From: Pseudomonas mucoides
GTDB lineage: Bacteria; Pseudomonadota; Gammaproteobacteria; Pseudomonadales; Pseudomonadaceae
NCBI RefSeq assembly: GCF_015461845.1
Contig: NZ_JACOPW010000003.1
Coordinates: 558,001-622,000 of the forward strand
Reading direction: 5' to 3'
Length of the DNA: 64,000 bases
Of this stretch, positions 15,813 through 24,344 are shown in pieces (the stretch's first letter is position 1; every line of letters begins with the position of its first letter). The translations under genes were made by a program, and so were the position numbers. The notes under the pieces are model-generated. The model was not told the DNA's origin and ran no database searches. It worked only from the letters and a program-made list of their open reading frames with translations.

Positions 15813-16349
15813 CTACAGATCCGATTCTTTTACTACCCGCACCTTCGCCGCATCCAGCGCATACGCCGCATCAGCCAGGTCGTTGTTGACCTTCTCGATC
15901 TTCAACGTGCCGGTTACCCACAGTGGTGTATAGATGTCATCCAGCTTCAACCCCTTCGGATAACGCACCAGCACCAACTGGTTCGGCGGCGGTGGCGGCA
16001 CGTGGATGCAGGCGCCCGGGTAAGGCACGAGGAAGAACAGCGTGCTGCGGCCCTTGGCGTCGGACTCAAGCGGCACCGGGTAACCCCCGATGCGGATGTT
16101 CTTGTCGTTCATCGACGGCACGGTCTTGGTCGAATACATCACCGCCGGCAAGCCTTTGCTCTGCTTCATGCCACCTTTCGCAGTAAAGGTGCCATCGCCT
16201 TCAGGGGAGTTGTGGTCGATCTCGGGCATGGCTTCGAGGGCTTTCTGGTCCGACTTGGGCATCAGTTCCAGCCAGTCGGTTTCCGGCAGTTCGCCGGCAT
16301 GGGCCAAACCACTGCCCAGAAAAAGGAGAGTCAACAGAAGACGGCGCAT
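15813..16349 (-). CDS. Exported DUF3299-like protein of unknown function
   Basis: The 178-residue product has a signal peptide (MRRLLLTLLFLGSGLAHA) followed by the pattern of DUF3299 proteins: ELPETDWLELMPKSD near the mature N-terminus, IGGYPVPLE, and FFLVPYPGACIHVPPPPPNQ with a Cys and a proline run, then TPLWVTGTLKIE. Family members often lie near ABC exporters (MacB/LolC type), but none is here. The start at 16349 is chosen because it begins the signal peptide directly; an upstream in-frame start adds 14 non-hydrophobic residues. Function unknown. Confidence 0.75.
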   Translation of the reverse strand: MRRLLLTLLFLGSGLAHAGELPETDWLELMPKSDQKALEAMPEIDHNSPEGDGTFTAKGGMKQSKGLPAVMYSTKTVPSMNDKNIRIGGYPVPLESDAKGRSTLFFLVPYPGACIHVPPPPPNQLVLVRYPKGLKLDDIYTPLWVTGTLKIEKVNNDLADAAYALDAAKVRVVKESDL

Positions 16350-16395
16350 TGAGGTGCTCGGTAAAGGGAGAGGCGATAAGTCGCCGAGCATTCTA

Positions 16396-16424
16396 GCCCT
16401 CTCTGCGTGCGGCGCAGAGGGGGC
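16396..16424. terminator. Hairpin between GlsB-like and DUF3299 genes
   Basis: Arms GCCCTCTCTGCG and CGCAGAGGGGGC (one G-T pair) around a 5-base loop, 15 bp after the GlsB-like gene stop. T content after the stem is modest on either strand. Confidence 0.55.
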
Positions 16425-16438
16425 TTTGTCGCTTTGGA

Positions 16439-16684
16439 TCAGTTCTTTTTGATCAAACCGTAGATCACCAGCAACACCACCGCGCCAACCAGCGCACCGA
16501 TGAAACCAGCGCCTTCGCCCGCGTGGTAGATGCCCAGAGCCTGGCCGCCGTAAGTGGCCGCCAGCGAACCGCCGATACCGAGCAGGATGGTCATGATCCA
16601 GCCCATGCTGTCATCGCCCGGTTTCAGGAACCGAGCCAGCAGGCCAACGATCAAGCCGATAAAGATGGTTCCGATAATTCCCAT
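16439..16684 (-). CDS. GlsB/YeaQ/YmgE family small membrane protein
   Basis: The 81-residue protein has three hydrophobic segments and the family pattern GIIGTIFIGLIVGLLARFL, MGWIMTILLGIGGSLAATYGG, GAVVLLVIYGLI. It is called 'transglycosylase-associated' in databases; homologues are general-stress or envelope-stress linked, with no known reaction. AGAGGGA lies about 7 bases before the ATG. It is monocistronic and flanked on the left by a hairpin. Confidence 0.9.
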   Translation of the reverse strand: MGIIGTIFIGLIVGLLARFLKPGDDSMGWIMTILLGIGGSLAATYGGQALGIYHAGEGAGFIGALVGAVVLLVIYGLIKKN

Positions 16685-16795
16685 GGCATTTCCCTCTGAT
16701 TGGTTGGTTATGCGAAAGCCTAGTCAGACTTTGGCATCCTGCCATGAGAGAACGGCGGCCCCAGAATGGTTCCGCCGCGGCCACATGAAACTATC

Positions 16796-17878
16796 TTATT
16801 CGGCGATGAGCGCTTCGACCTTGAGGATCTGTGCCGCCAGTGTCTCGCGGTCTGCACAGCGCAGGTTGGCGTGACCAACCTTGCGACCGGCCTTGAACGC
16901 CTTGCCGTAGTGGTGCAGATGGCAATCGGCAATCGCGATCACCTTCTCCACCGGCGGTACAACGCCGATGAAGTTGAGCATCGCGCTCTCACCGATTTTG
17001 GCCGTCGAACCCAGCGGCAGACCGGCAACGGCGCGCAGGTGGTTTTCGAATTGGCTGCACTCGGCGCCTTCGGTGGTCCAGTGCCCGGAGTTGTGTACGC
17101 GCGGGGCGATTTCGTTGGCCTTGAGACCCCCGTCGACTTCAAAGAATTCGAACGCCATCACGCCGACATACTCCAGCTGCTTGAGCACGCGGCTGGAATA
17201 GTCTTCCGCCAGGGCTTGCAGCGGGTGATCGGTGCTGGCCACGGACAGCTTGAGGATGCCGCTGTCGTGGGTGTTGTGAACCAGTGGATAGAAGCGGGTT
17301 TCGCCATCGCGAGCGCGCACGGCGATCAGCGACACTTCGCCAGTGAACGGCACGAAGCCTTCCAGCAGGCAAGCAACGCTGCCCAGCTCGGCGAAGGTGC
17401 CGACCACGTCTTCCGGTTTGCGCAGGACTTTCTGGCCCTTGCCGTCGTAACCCAGGGTGCGGGTTTTCAGCACGGCCGGCAGACCGATCGAAGCCACGGC
17501 GGCGTCCAGATCGGCTTGCGACTGGATGTCGGCGAACGCCGGGGTCGGAATCCCCAGGTCCTTGAACATGCTCTTCTCGAACCAGCGATCACGGGCAATG
17601 CGCAGGGCTTCGGCGCTCGGGTAGACCGGCACGAATTGCGAGAGGAACGCCACGGTTTCGGCCGGGACGCTTTCGAACTCGAAGGTCACCAGATCGACTT
17701 CATCGGCGAGCTGACGCAGGTGATCCTGATCGCCGTAATCGGCCCGCAGGTGTTCGCCCAACGCGGCTGCGCAAGCATCCGGCGCGGGGTCCAGGAAAGC
17801 GAAGTTCATACCCAGCGGGGTGCCCGCCAGCGCCAACATGCGACCCAACTGGCCGCCACCGATTACACCGATCTTCAT
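16796..17878 (-). CDS. purK: N5-carboxyaminoimidazole ribonucleotide synthase PurK
   Basis: The 360-residue ATP-grasp enzyme starts MKIGVIGGGQLGRMLALAG, has the ATP-grasp core with DRWFEKSMFKDLGIPTPAF, VLKTRTLGYDGKGQ and EVSLIAVRARDGETRFYP, and the catalytic segment FEVDGGLKANEIAPRVHNSGHW. It converts AIR, ATP and bicarbonate to N5-CAIR in purine synthesis. The ATG at 17878 has GAGG 9-12 bases upstream. It lies 11 bp downstream of purE and is certainly cotranscribed with it. Confidence 0.97.
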   Translation of the reverse strand: MKIGVIGGGQLGRMLALAGTPLGMNFAFLDPAPDACAAALGEHLRADYGDQDHLRQLADEVDLVTFEFESVPAETVAFLSQFVPVYPSAEALRIARDRWFEKSMFKDLGIPTPAFADIQSQADLDAAVASIGLPAVLKTRTLGYDGKGQKVLRKPEDVVGTFAELGSVACLLEGFVPFTGEVSLIAVRARDGETRFYPLVHNTHDSGILKLSVASTDHPLQALAEDYSSRVLKQLEYVGVMAFEFFEVDGGLKANEIAPRVHNSGHWTTEGAECSQFENHLRAVAGLPLGSTAKIGESAMLNFIGVVPPVEKVIAIADCHLHHYGKAFKAGRKVGHANLRCADRETLAAQILKVEALIAE

Positions 17879-17889
17879 CGTCAACAACC

Positions 17890-18381
17890 TCAGGCGATGC
17901 GTGGGTCTGGATTGTCCAGGACGCTGTCTGTCTGCTCAGCACGGAAAGTTTTCAGCACTTCGTGGAACTGCGGGTGCTTGGCGCCCAGGATGCTCGCCGA
18001 CAGCAGTGCGGCATTGATCGCGCCAGCCTTGCCGATGGCCAGGGTCGCAACCGGGATGCCGGCCGGCATCTGCACGATGGACAGCAGCGAATCGACGCCG
18101 GACAGCATCGCCGACTGCACCGGCACGCCCAGCACCGGCAGGTGGGTCTTGGCCGCACACATGCCTGGCAAATGGGCTGCGCCACCGGCACCGGCGATAA
18201 TCACCTCAATGCCACGGGCCTCAGCCTCTTCGGCGTACTGGAACAGCAGGTCCGGGGTGCGGTGGGCAGAGACCACTTTCACCTCGTAAGGGATGCCGAG
18301 CTTTTCCAGCATATCGGCGGTGTGGCTAAGGGTGGACCAATCGGACTTGGAGCCCATGATCACGCCAACCAGTGCACTCAT
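17890..18381 (-). CDS. purE: N5-CAIR mutase PurE (class I)
   Basis: The 163-residue protein carries the PurE pattern: [12 protein letters not shown] at the N-terminus, VVSAHRTPD with the catalytic His, [12 protein letters not shown] and [18 protein letters not shown]. It converts N5-CAIR to CAIR, the step after PurK. The start has AGAAGAGG about 8 bases upstream. The C-terminal tail of about 20 residues is polar and variable. The leader holds a terminator-like hairpin, listed separately. Confidence 0.97.
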   Translation of the reverse strand: MSALVGVIMGSKSDWSTLSHTADMLEKLGIPYEVKVVSAHRTPDLLFQYAEEAEARGIEVIIAGAGGAAHLPGMCAAKTHLPVLGVPVQSAMLSGVDSLLSIVQMPAGIPVATLAIGKAGAINAALLSASILGAKHPQFHEVLKTFRAEQTDSVLDNPDPRIA

Positions 18382-18421
18382 CGTCGTGCCTCTTCTCTCT
18401 GGGCGCCCGCAGGCGCGTCAA

Positions 18422-18453
18422 AAAACAACAAGCCACGCAGGATGCGTGGCTTG
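18422..18453 (-). terminator. Terminator-like hairpin in the purE leader (possible attenuator)
   Basis: Minus-strand arms CAAGCCACGCA and TGCGTGGCTTG with a 3-base loop are followed by TTGTTTTTTG-type sequence, a regular intrinsic terminator aimed toward purE. It lies 40-70 bases before the purE start and downstream of a -10-like TATACT at 18496-18501. It either ends transcription from the LysR gene or conditions purEK transcription. Confidence 0.6.
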
Positions 18454-18495
18454 ATTGTACGAATTATGGCCGGGCGAACCGGCCGAAGGCCGCGC

Positions 18496-18501
18496 AGTAT
18501 A
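18496..18501 (-). promoter_or_regulatory. Candidate -10 element of the purEK promoter
   Basis: On the minus strand GGTATACTG contains TATACT, one base from TATAAT. No convincing -35 hexamer is seen at 17 bp, so an activator or an extended -10 might be needed. Confidence 0.4.
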
Positions 18502-18624
18502 CCGTAATGACACAGATAAACAGCCCCCGAAACGACCATCTGTCATACGGCGCAAAGGGCCGGTTTTATTGACTTGCGAGTCAGCCAACTACACCACAAA
18601 TCCCTTGTGGGAGCGTCGGTGTGT

Positions 18625-19533
18625 TCAAGTGCCTTGCGCGGCGCCGCCTTCGAGCTTACGCCACAACAATCGCACGTTGGCCTTGCGCACCAGTGCGCAG
18701 CGGTACAGGCGGATTTCCAGCGGCACATGCCATTGCGGGCCACCACACACCACCAGCTCACCCCGAGCCAGTTCGGCGCGCACACTGAGTTGCGGCACCC
18801 AGGCAATCCCCAAGCCTTCCAGCGCCATGCTTTTCAGGCTGTCGGCCATGGCGGTTTCATAAATAGTGGTGAAGCGCAGCGCCCGCTGGCGCAACAGCAT
18901 GTTCACCGAACGACCGAGAAACGCGCCGGCGCTGTAGGCGAGCAAAGGCACGCTGCCCTCGCCTTCCAGATCGAACAACGGCTTGCCGTCCGCATCCGCC
19001 GCGCACACCGGGAGCATTTCGGTATGGCCGAGGTGCAGCGAAGGGAAGATTTCCGGGTCCATCTGCAACGCCGCATCCGGGTCGTAGAACGCCAGCATCA
19101 AATCGCAACCGCCTTCACGCAGGGCATGCACCGCGTCGCCGACGTTGGTCGCAACCAGACGCGTCGCGATGTTCAAACCTTCGTTACGCAACTGCGCGAT
19201 CCAGCGCGGAAAGAAGCCCAGCGCCAATGAGTGAGCGGCGGCGACTTGCATGACTTCGCCCTGCCCGCCTTCGAGGTGATGAAGATGGCGCAGTACTTCG
19301 CCCAGCTGTTCGACCACGGTCCGCGCCGTCACCAGAAACAATTGCCCCGCCGCCGTCAGCTCGATAGGCGTGCGCGAGCGATTGACCAGTTGCAACCCCA
19401 GCGCGGCTTCAAGGCTGCGGATCCGCCGGCTGAACGCCGGTTGCGTCACGAAGCGTCGTTCGGCAGCCTGGGAGAAGCTGCGAGTGGCGGCCAGGGCGCT
19501 GAAGTCCTCAAGCCATTTACTTTCCAGATTCAT
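18625..19533 (-). CDS. LysR-family transcriptional regulator next to aspA
   Basis: The 302-residue protein has the LysR winged helix-turn-helix at residues 5-65 (WLEDFSALAATRSFSQAAERR, TQPAFSRRIRSLEAALG) and a periplasmic-binding-like effector domain from about 90. GGGAGGGC lies just before the chosen ATG at 19533, supporting it over a start 10 codons upstream. It is divergent from aspA with a shared 176-bp region, so it may control aspartase expression; the effector is unknown. The same LysR-aspA pair is typical for Pseudomonas. Confidence 0.9.
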   Translation of the reverse strand: MNLESKWLEDFSALAATRSFSQAAERRFVTQPAFSRRIRSLEAALGLQLVNRSRTPIELTAAGQLFLVTARTVVEQLGEVLRHLHHLEGGQGEVMQVAAAHSLALGFFPRWIAQLRNEGLNIATRLVATNVGDAVHALREGGCDLMLAFYDPDAALQMDPEIFPSLHLGHTEMLPVCAADADGKPLFDLEGEGSVPLLAYSAGAFLGRSVNMLLRQRALRFTTIYETAMADSLKSMALEGLGIAWVPQLSVRAELARGELVVCGGPQWHVPLEIRLYRCALVRKANVRLLWRKLEGGAAQGT

Positions 19534-19709
19534 CACGCCCTCCCGGACACGCACCAAGGTCACACGCTCGCCACAGACGCGGCGTCACATGGGCATTATG
19601 CCGAATGTGCATAGGCCAGTGTTTAACAGCATTGGCCGAAAATTCTCCACAAGCCTAGCATTTGCAGTGTTCCGGCACAGACCGGGTCCATATCGAGATG
19701 ATTTCTATC

Positions 19710-21134
19710 ATGTCCTCCGCTGCATCTTTCCGCACAGAAAAAGACCTGCTTGGCGTACTCGAAGTACCTGCGCAAGCGTATTACGGCATCCAGACCCTGC
19801 GAGCGGTGAATAACTTCCGCCTCTCGGGCGTTCCGATTTCGCATTACCCGAAGCTGGTTGTCGGTCTGGCGATGGTCAAACAGGCCGCCGCTGACGCCAA
19901 CCGCGAACTGGGTCACCTGAGCGAAGCCAAGCACGCTGCCATCAGCGAAGCCTGTGCACGTTTGATCCGCGGCGATTTCCACGAAGAGTTCGTGGTGGAC
20001 ATGATTCAAGGCGGCGCTGGCACTTCGACCAACATGAATGCCAACGAAGTCATCGCCAACATCGCACTGGAGGCCATGGGTCACCAGAAAGGCGAATACC
20101 AATACCTGCACCCGAACAACGACGTGAACATGGCGCAGTCGACCAACGACGCCTACCCGACGGCGATCCGCCTGGGTCTGCTGCTGGGTCACGACGCGTT
20201 GCTGGCCAGCCTCGACAGCCTGATCCAGTCGTTCGCCGCCAAAGGTGAAGAATTCAGCCACGTCCTGAAGATGGGTCGTACCCAGCTGCAAGACGCCGTG
20301 CCGATGACCCTGGGCCAGGAATTCCGTGCCTTCGCCACGACCCTGGGCGAAGACCTGGCGCGTCTGAAAACACTGGCACCCGAGCTGCTGACCGAAGTGA
20401 ACCTGGGTGGTACGGCGATCGGTACCGGCATCAACGCCGACCCGCGTTACCAGCACCTGGCCGTTCAGCGCCTGGCCCTGATCAGCGGTCAACCGCTGGT
20501 TCCGGCCGCCGACCTGATCGAAGCCACGTCCGACATGGGCGCCTTCGTACTGTTCTCCGGCATGCTCAAGCGTACCGCGGTCAAACTGTCGAAGATCTGC
20601 AACGACCTGCGCCTGCTGTCCAGCGGCCCACGCACCGGCATCAACGAAATCAACCTGCCAGCGCGTCAGCCAGGCAGCTCGATCATGCCAGGCAAGGTCA
20701 ACCCGGTTATTCCGGAAGCCGTTAACCAGGTGGCATTCCAGATCATCGGTAACGACCTGGCGCTGACCATCGCGGCCGAAGGCGGCCAGTTGCAACTGAA
20801 CGTGATGGAGCCGCTGATCGCGTTCAAGATCTTCGACTCGATCCGTCTGCTGCAACGCGCCATGGACATGCTGCGCGAGCACTGCATCACCGGCATCACC
20901 GCGAACGAAGAGCGTTGCCGCGAACTGGTCGAGCACTCGATCGGCCTGGTCACCGCACTGAACCCGTACATCGGCTATGAAAACGCCACCCGCATCGCCC
21001 GTATCGCCCTCGAAAGCGGCCGCGGCGTGCTGGAACTGGTGCGCGAAGAAGGTTTGCTCGACGACGCCATGCTCGCCGACATCCTGCGCCCGGAAAACAT
21101 GATTGCTCCGCGTCTGGTTCCGCTTAAAGCCTGA
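19710..21134 (+). CDS. aspA: Aspartate ammonia-lyase (aspartase)
   Basis: The 474-residue enzyme of the fumarase/aspartase superfamily shows QAGGAGTS-type GGAGTSTNMNANEVIANIA, the TSMPQ-equivalent NPLY...VNMAQSTNDAYPTAIR region, GGTAIGTGINADP and the signature GSSIMPGKVNPVIPE at about residue 321-335, whose flexible loop bears the catalytic Ser. It deaminates L-aspartate to fumarate and ammonia. The start at 19710 gives the length usual for Pseudomonas AspA; an ATG four codons earlier is possible. A strong terminator follows at 21198. It is close to the alanine symporter and asparaginase genes, suggesting an Asn/Asp/Ala use cluster. Confidence 0.95.
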   Translation: MSSAASFRTEKDLLGVLEVPAQAYYGIQTLRAVNNFRLSGVPISHYPKLVVGLAMVKQAAADANRELGHLSEAKHAAISEACARLIRGDFHEEFVVDMIQGGAGTSTNMNANEVIANIALEAMGHQKGEYQYLHPNNDVNMAQSTNDAYPTAIRLGLLLGHDALLASLDSLIQSFAAKGEEFSHVLKMGRTQLQDAVPMTLGQEFRAFATTLGEDLARLKTLAPELLTEVNLGGTAIGTGINADPRYQHLAVQRLALISGQPLVPAADLIEATSDMGAFVLFSGMLKRTAVKLSKICNDLRLLSSGPRTGINEINLPARQPGSSIMPGKVNPVIPEAVNQVAFQIIGNDLALTIAAEGGQLQLNVMEPLIAFKIFDSIRLLQRAMDMLREHCITGITANEERCRELVEHSIGLVTALNPYIGYENATRIARIALESGRGVLELVREEGLLDDAMLADILRPENMIAPRLVPLKA

Positions 21135-21197
21135 ACGGACGCGTTACTTGTAGCACCGCTCACCAGGTCGAGGGACTAGACACCTCTCACCTTTTGA

Positions 21198-21231
21198 GGG
21201 CTTGGGGATATTTCCCCAGGCCCTTTTTTTT
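21198..21231 (+). terminator. Rho-independent terminator of aspA
   Basis: GGGCTTGGGGA / TCCCCAGGCCC stem with 4-base loop followed by eight T residues, 63 bp after the aspA stop. Confidence 0.92.
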
Positions 21232-21255
21232 AACTTTTGAAAGAACAACCGTCTT

Positions 21256-21344
21256 CTGTAGGAGTGAGCCTGCTCGCGATGAACGATAACGCGGTGTCAC
21301 TGAAATACCGCAGTGTCTGCATCGCGAGCAGGCTCACGCCTACA
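21256..21344. repeat. REP-like inverted pair
   Basis: TGTAGGAGTGAGCCTGCTCG, a ~40-base spacer and the inverse ATCGCGAGCAGGCTCACGCC. It follows the aspA terminator. Confidence 0.9.
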
Positions 21345-21631
21345 CAAGCCTGGCGCAAAAATGTCAGGTGTTTCAAAGGCTTCTCGTCATCGCTTGCACC
21401 ACAACTGTGCAGACGGACGGCACTCTCCTAGGTATAGTGCCGCCCCTCTTCGCATGAGCGGTCGTCGGTAACGAGGCCCAAACCCATGCGAAACCCGAAC
21501 TAATAACAAACCTGCGAAATGGGACCGGGACGAACACGCGCCTCACCTGTTGTGCCACGCGCACAGCGGTGTAACTCGATGTTGCTGCCTGCCCAACATT
21601 TGCCTACACAAAAAACAGCGAGGAATAATCC
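21345..21631 (+). promoter_or_regulatory. Long leader region before the alanine symporter gene
   Basis: This gene-free 287 bp has a -10-like TATAGT at 21433-21438 without a clear -35, and an 8-bp perfect inverted repeat TTCGCATG (21449-21456) / CATGCGAA (21485-21492) just downstream, so the mRNA leader could fold. No known riboswitch pattern was recognised. Confidence 0.35.
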
Positions 21632-23083
21632 ATGCTCGAAGTCATTAACGACTTCCTCTCAGGGAAAGTACTGATCGTGCTCATTGTCGGGCTCGGTAGC
21701 TACTTCACGATCCGCTCGCGTTTCGTTCAATTGCGCCACTTCTTCCACATGTTCGCGGTCTTCGGCGACAGCCTCAAAAGCAGCGCCGGGCAACTCAGTT
21801 CGTTCCAGGCCTTGATGCTCAGCCTCGCCGGCCGCGTCGGCGCGGGCAACATCGCCGGTGTCGGGATTGCCGTGACCCTGGGCGGGCCCGGTGCGGTGTT
21901 CTGGATGTGGGTGACCGCGCTGGTCGGCATGTCCAGCAGCTTCTTCGAATGTTCCCTCGGCCAGCTCTACAAGCGCTGCGACTCCGACGGCACCTACCGT
22001 GGCGGCCCGTCCTATTACATCCAGCACGGCCTGCAAAAACGCTGGCTGGGCATGATCATGGCGTTCCTGCTGCTGATCACCTTCGGCTTCGCCTTCAACG
22101 GCCTGCAATCCCACGCCGTGACCCACTCGCTGAACAACGCCTTCGGCCTCGACACCACTTACACCGGCATCGCGCTGGCGGTATTGCTGGGCCTGGTGTT
22201 CATCGGCGGGATCAAGCGCATCGCCAAGGTCGCCGACCTGTTGGTGCCGGTGAAAACCCTGGTCTACATCGGCGTGACCATTTACGTGATCGTGCTGCAA
22301 TTCGATCACGTGCCGGCGATGTTGATGACCATCGTTAAAAGCGCATTCGGTCTCGACCAGGCGTTTGGCGGCCTGATCGGCAGCGCGATTGTCATGGGCG
22401 TGAAGCGTGGCGTGTTTGCCAACGAAGCGGGCCTGGGCAGTGCGCCTAACGTGGCGGCAGTCGCGTCGGTCGAACACCCGGTTGCTCAGGGTGTCGTTCA
22501 AGCGTTCAGCGTGTTCCTCGACACCTTCGTGATCTGCACCTGCACCGCGCTGCTGATTCTGCTCTCGGGCTTCTACACCCCGGGCTTCGAAGGCGACGGC
22601 ATTGCCCTGACCCAGAACTCGCTGGCAGCGGTCGTTGGTGACTGGGGCCGGATGTTCATTTCCGTGGCCCTGTCGTTGTTCGTGTTTACCTCGATTCTCT
22701 ACAACTACTACCTGGGCGAGAGCAACCTGCGCTTCCTGATCGGTGAAAACCGCAAGGCGCTGATCGGCTACCGCGCATTGGTATTGGTGTTGATCTTCTG
22801 GGGCGCCATCGAAAACCTGAGCACCGTGTTCGCCTTCGCCGACATCACCATGACCCTGCTGGCGTTCGTGAACCTGATCGCGCTGTTCCTGCTGTTCAAG
22901 GTCGGCATGCGCATCCTGCGTGACTACGATGACCAGCGTGCTGCCGGGATCAAGACCCCGGTGTTCGATTCGAGCAAGTTCCCGGATCTGGACCTGGACC
23001 TGAAAGCCTGGCCGGCCAACCCGCCAGCGGCGGCCACCAAGGCTGAAGCCGAGCCACAAGGCGTACCCGCAGCGCAACGCTGA
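21632..23083 (+). CDS. Alanine/glycine:cation symporter family (AgcS) transporter
   Basis: The 483-residue protein has about 10-11 membrane segments and AgcS hallmarks: the N-terminal FQALMLSLAGRVGAGNIAGVGIA stretch, GPGAVFWMWVTALVGMSSSFFECSLGQLYK, and MGVKRGVFANEAGLGSAPNVAA. It would import alanine or glycine with sodium. GAGGA precedes the ATG by about 8 bases. The C-terminal tail is charged and alanine-rich. Its neighbours aspA and asparaginase suggest a role in amino-acid uptake for nitrogen. Confidence 0.92.
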   Translation: MLEVINDFLSGKVLIVLIVGLGSYFTIRSRFVQLRHFFHMFAVFGDSLKSSAGQLSSFQALMLSLAGRVGAGNIAGVGIAVTLGGPGAVFWMWVTALVGMSSSFFECSLGQLYKRCDSDGTYRGGPSYYIQHGLQKRWLGMIMAFLLLITFGFAFNGLQSHAVTHSLNNAFGLDTTYTGIALAVLLGLVFIGGIKRIAKVADLLVPVKTLVYIGVTIYVIVLQFDHVPAMLMTIVKSAFGLDQAFGGLIGSAIVMGVKRGVFANEAGLGSAPNVAAVASVEHPVAQGVVQAFSVFLDTFVICTCTALLILLSGFYTPGFEGDGIALTQNSLAAVVGDWGRMFISVALSLFVFTSILYNYYLGESNLRFLIGENRKALIGYRALVLVLIFWGAIENLSTVFAFADITMTLLAFVNLIALFLLFKVGMRILRDYDDQRAAGIKTPVFDSSKFPDLDLDLKAWPANPPAAATKAEAEPQGVPAAQR

Positions 23084-23103
23084 TCGGTTAAAGTGCGGTA
23101 TCC

Positions 23104-23151
23104 CATGTGGGAGCGACGGTGCGACGATTCGACTTGCTCGCTCCCACAGGA
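23104..23151. repeat. Short REP-like inverted element
   Basis: GTGGGAGCGA and inverse TCGCTCCCAC close a ~48-bp element between the symporter and asparaginase genes; shorter than the other copies. Confidence 0.7.
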
Positions 23152-23175
23152 ACTCATTGTTCTCGGAGAACCACC

Positions 23176-24180
23176 ATGAATTCCTCGACCTACCCTGCCG
23201 CCCAGCACGTCATGGTGCTCTACACCGGTGGCACCATCGGTATGCAAGCCAGCGCCCACGGCCTGGCCCCGGCGTCCGGTTTCGAAGCGCGGATGCGTGA
23301 ATACCTGCACAGTCAGCCTGAACTGGTGGTGCCGCAGTGGCGCTTTCGCGAGATGTCGCCGCTGATTGACAGCGCCAACATGACCCCGACGTACTGGCAG
23401 CAACTGCGCGAAGCCGTGGTCGACGCTGTTGATGTACAGGGCTGCGACAGCGTGCTGATCCTGCACGGCACCGACACCCTCGCCTACAGCGCGGCGGCCA
23501 TGAGTTTTCAATGGCTCGGCCTGCATGCCCGCGTGTGTTTCACCGGCTCGATGCTGCCGGCCGGCGTAACCGACAGCGATGCCTGGGAAAACCTCAGCGG
23601 TGCGCTGGTTGCCCTTGGCCATGGCCTGGCGCCGGGCGTTCATCTGTACTTCCACGGCGAACTGCTGGACCCGACCCGTTGCGCGAAAGTGCGCAGTTTC
23701 GGTCGCCATCCGTTCAAGCGGCTTGAGCGTCAGGGTGGCGGTGTGAAAGCTGCTTCCCTGCCGACATCGCTGACCTATAACCAGCCCAAGCAACTGGCGA
23801 AAGTCGCCGTACTGCCGTTGTTCCCAGGTATCGGCGCTGAGATTCTTGACGGTTTGTTCGCCAGCGGCATTCAGGGTCTGGTACTGGAGTGCTACGGCAG
23901 TGGCACCGGCCCGAGTGATAACCCCGAGTTTCTCGCCAGCCTGGAGCGGGCGCGGGACAAGGGTGTTGTGGTTGTTGCGGTGACGCAATGCCATGAAGGT
24001 GGTGTTGAGCTGGATGTGTACGAGGCCGGCAGCCGTTTGCGTGGCGTTGGCGTGCTGTCGGGTGGCGGCATGACCCGCGAGGCGGCGTTCGGCAAGTTGC
24101 ATGCGTTGTTGGGTTCGGGGCTGGATAACGCAGAAGTGCGTCGCCTCGTAGAACTCGACCTCTGCGGCGAGCTCATCTGA
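23176..24180 (+). CDS. Asparaginase (type I-like)
   Basis: The 334-residue protein has both asparaginase catalytic motifs: VLYTGGTIGM with the nucleophile Thr near residue 19 and VLILHGTDTLAYSA with the second Thr and Asp near 92-96. There is no signal peptide, so a cytoplasmic type I enzyme is likely. It hydrolyses L-asparagine to aspartate and ammonia, feeding AspA. The ATG at 23176 is supported by CGGAGA about 9 bases upstream; the earlier in-frame start would encode the REP element. Confidence 0.92.
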   Translation: MNSSTYPAAQHVMVLYTGGTIGMQASAHGLAPASGFEARMREYLHSQPELVVPQWRFREMSPLIDSANMTPTYWQQLREAVVDAVDVQGCDSVLILHGTDTLAYSAAAMSFQWLGLHARVCFTGSMLPAGVTDSDAWENLSGALVALGHGLAPGVHLYFHGELLDPTRCAKVRSFGRHPFKRLERQGGGVKAASLPTSLTYNQPKQLAKVAVLPLFPGIGAEILDGLFASGIQGLVLECYGSGTGPSDNPEFLASLERARDKGVVVVAVTQCHEGGVELDVYEAGSRLRGVGVLSGGGMTREAAFGKLHALLGSGLDNAEVRRLVELDLCGELI

Positions 24181-24196
24181 CACCACACAAAACCCA

Positions 24197-24285
24197 GTGG
24201 GAGCGAGCCTGCTCGCGATAGCGGTATGTCTGACACATCGATGCTGGATGTGCCGACGCCATCGCGAGCAGGCTCACGCCTACAG
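24197..24285. repeat. REP-like inverted pair
   Basis: GTGGGAGCGAGCCTGCTCGC and inverse ATCGCGAGCAGGCTCACGCC about 50 bp apart, after the asparaginase stop. Confidence 0.9.
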
Positions 24286-24344
24286 GTTCTTAGCTCGGCA
24301 TATAACTTGCTGCGTTCCGGTCACCCCAAGGCTGGAAGCCACCC

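Noticed and set aside
18540..18610. A tRNA-like stretch upstream of purE (GTAGTTGGCTGACTCGCAAG on the minus strand)
   Set aside because: No acceptor stem, anticodon arm or T-loop could be formed around it.
21256..24285. CRISPR-like repeats
   Set aside because: The copies are inverted pairs scattered between genes with no regular spacers and no cas genes; they are REP elements.
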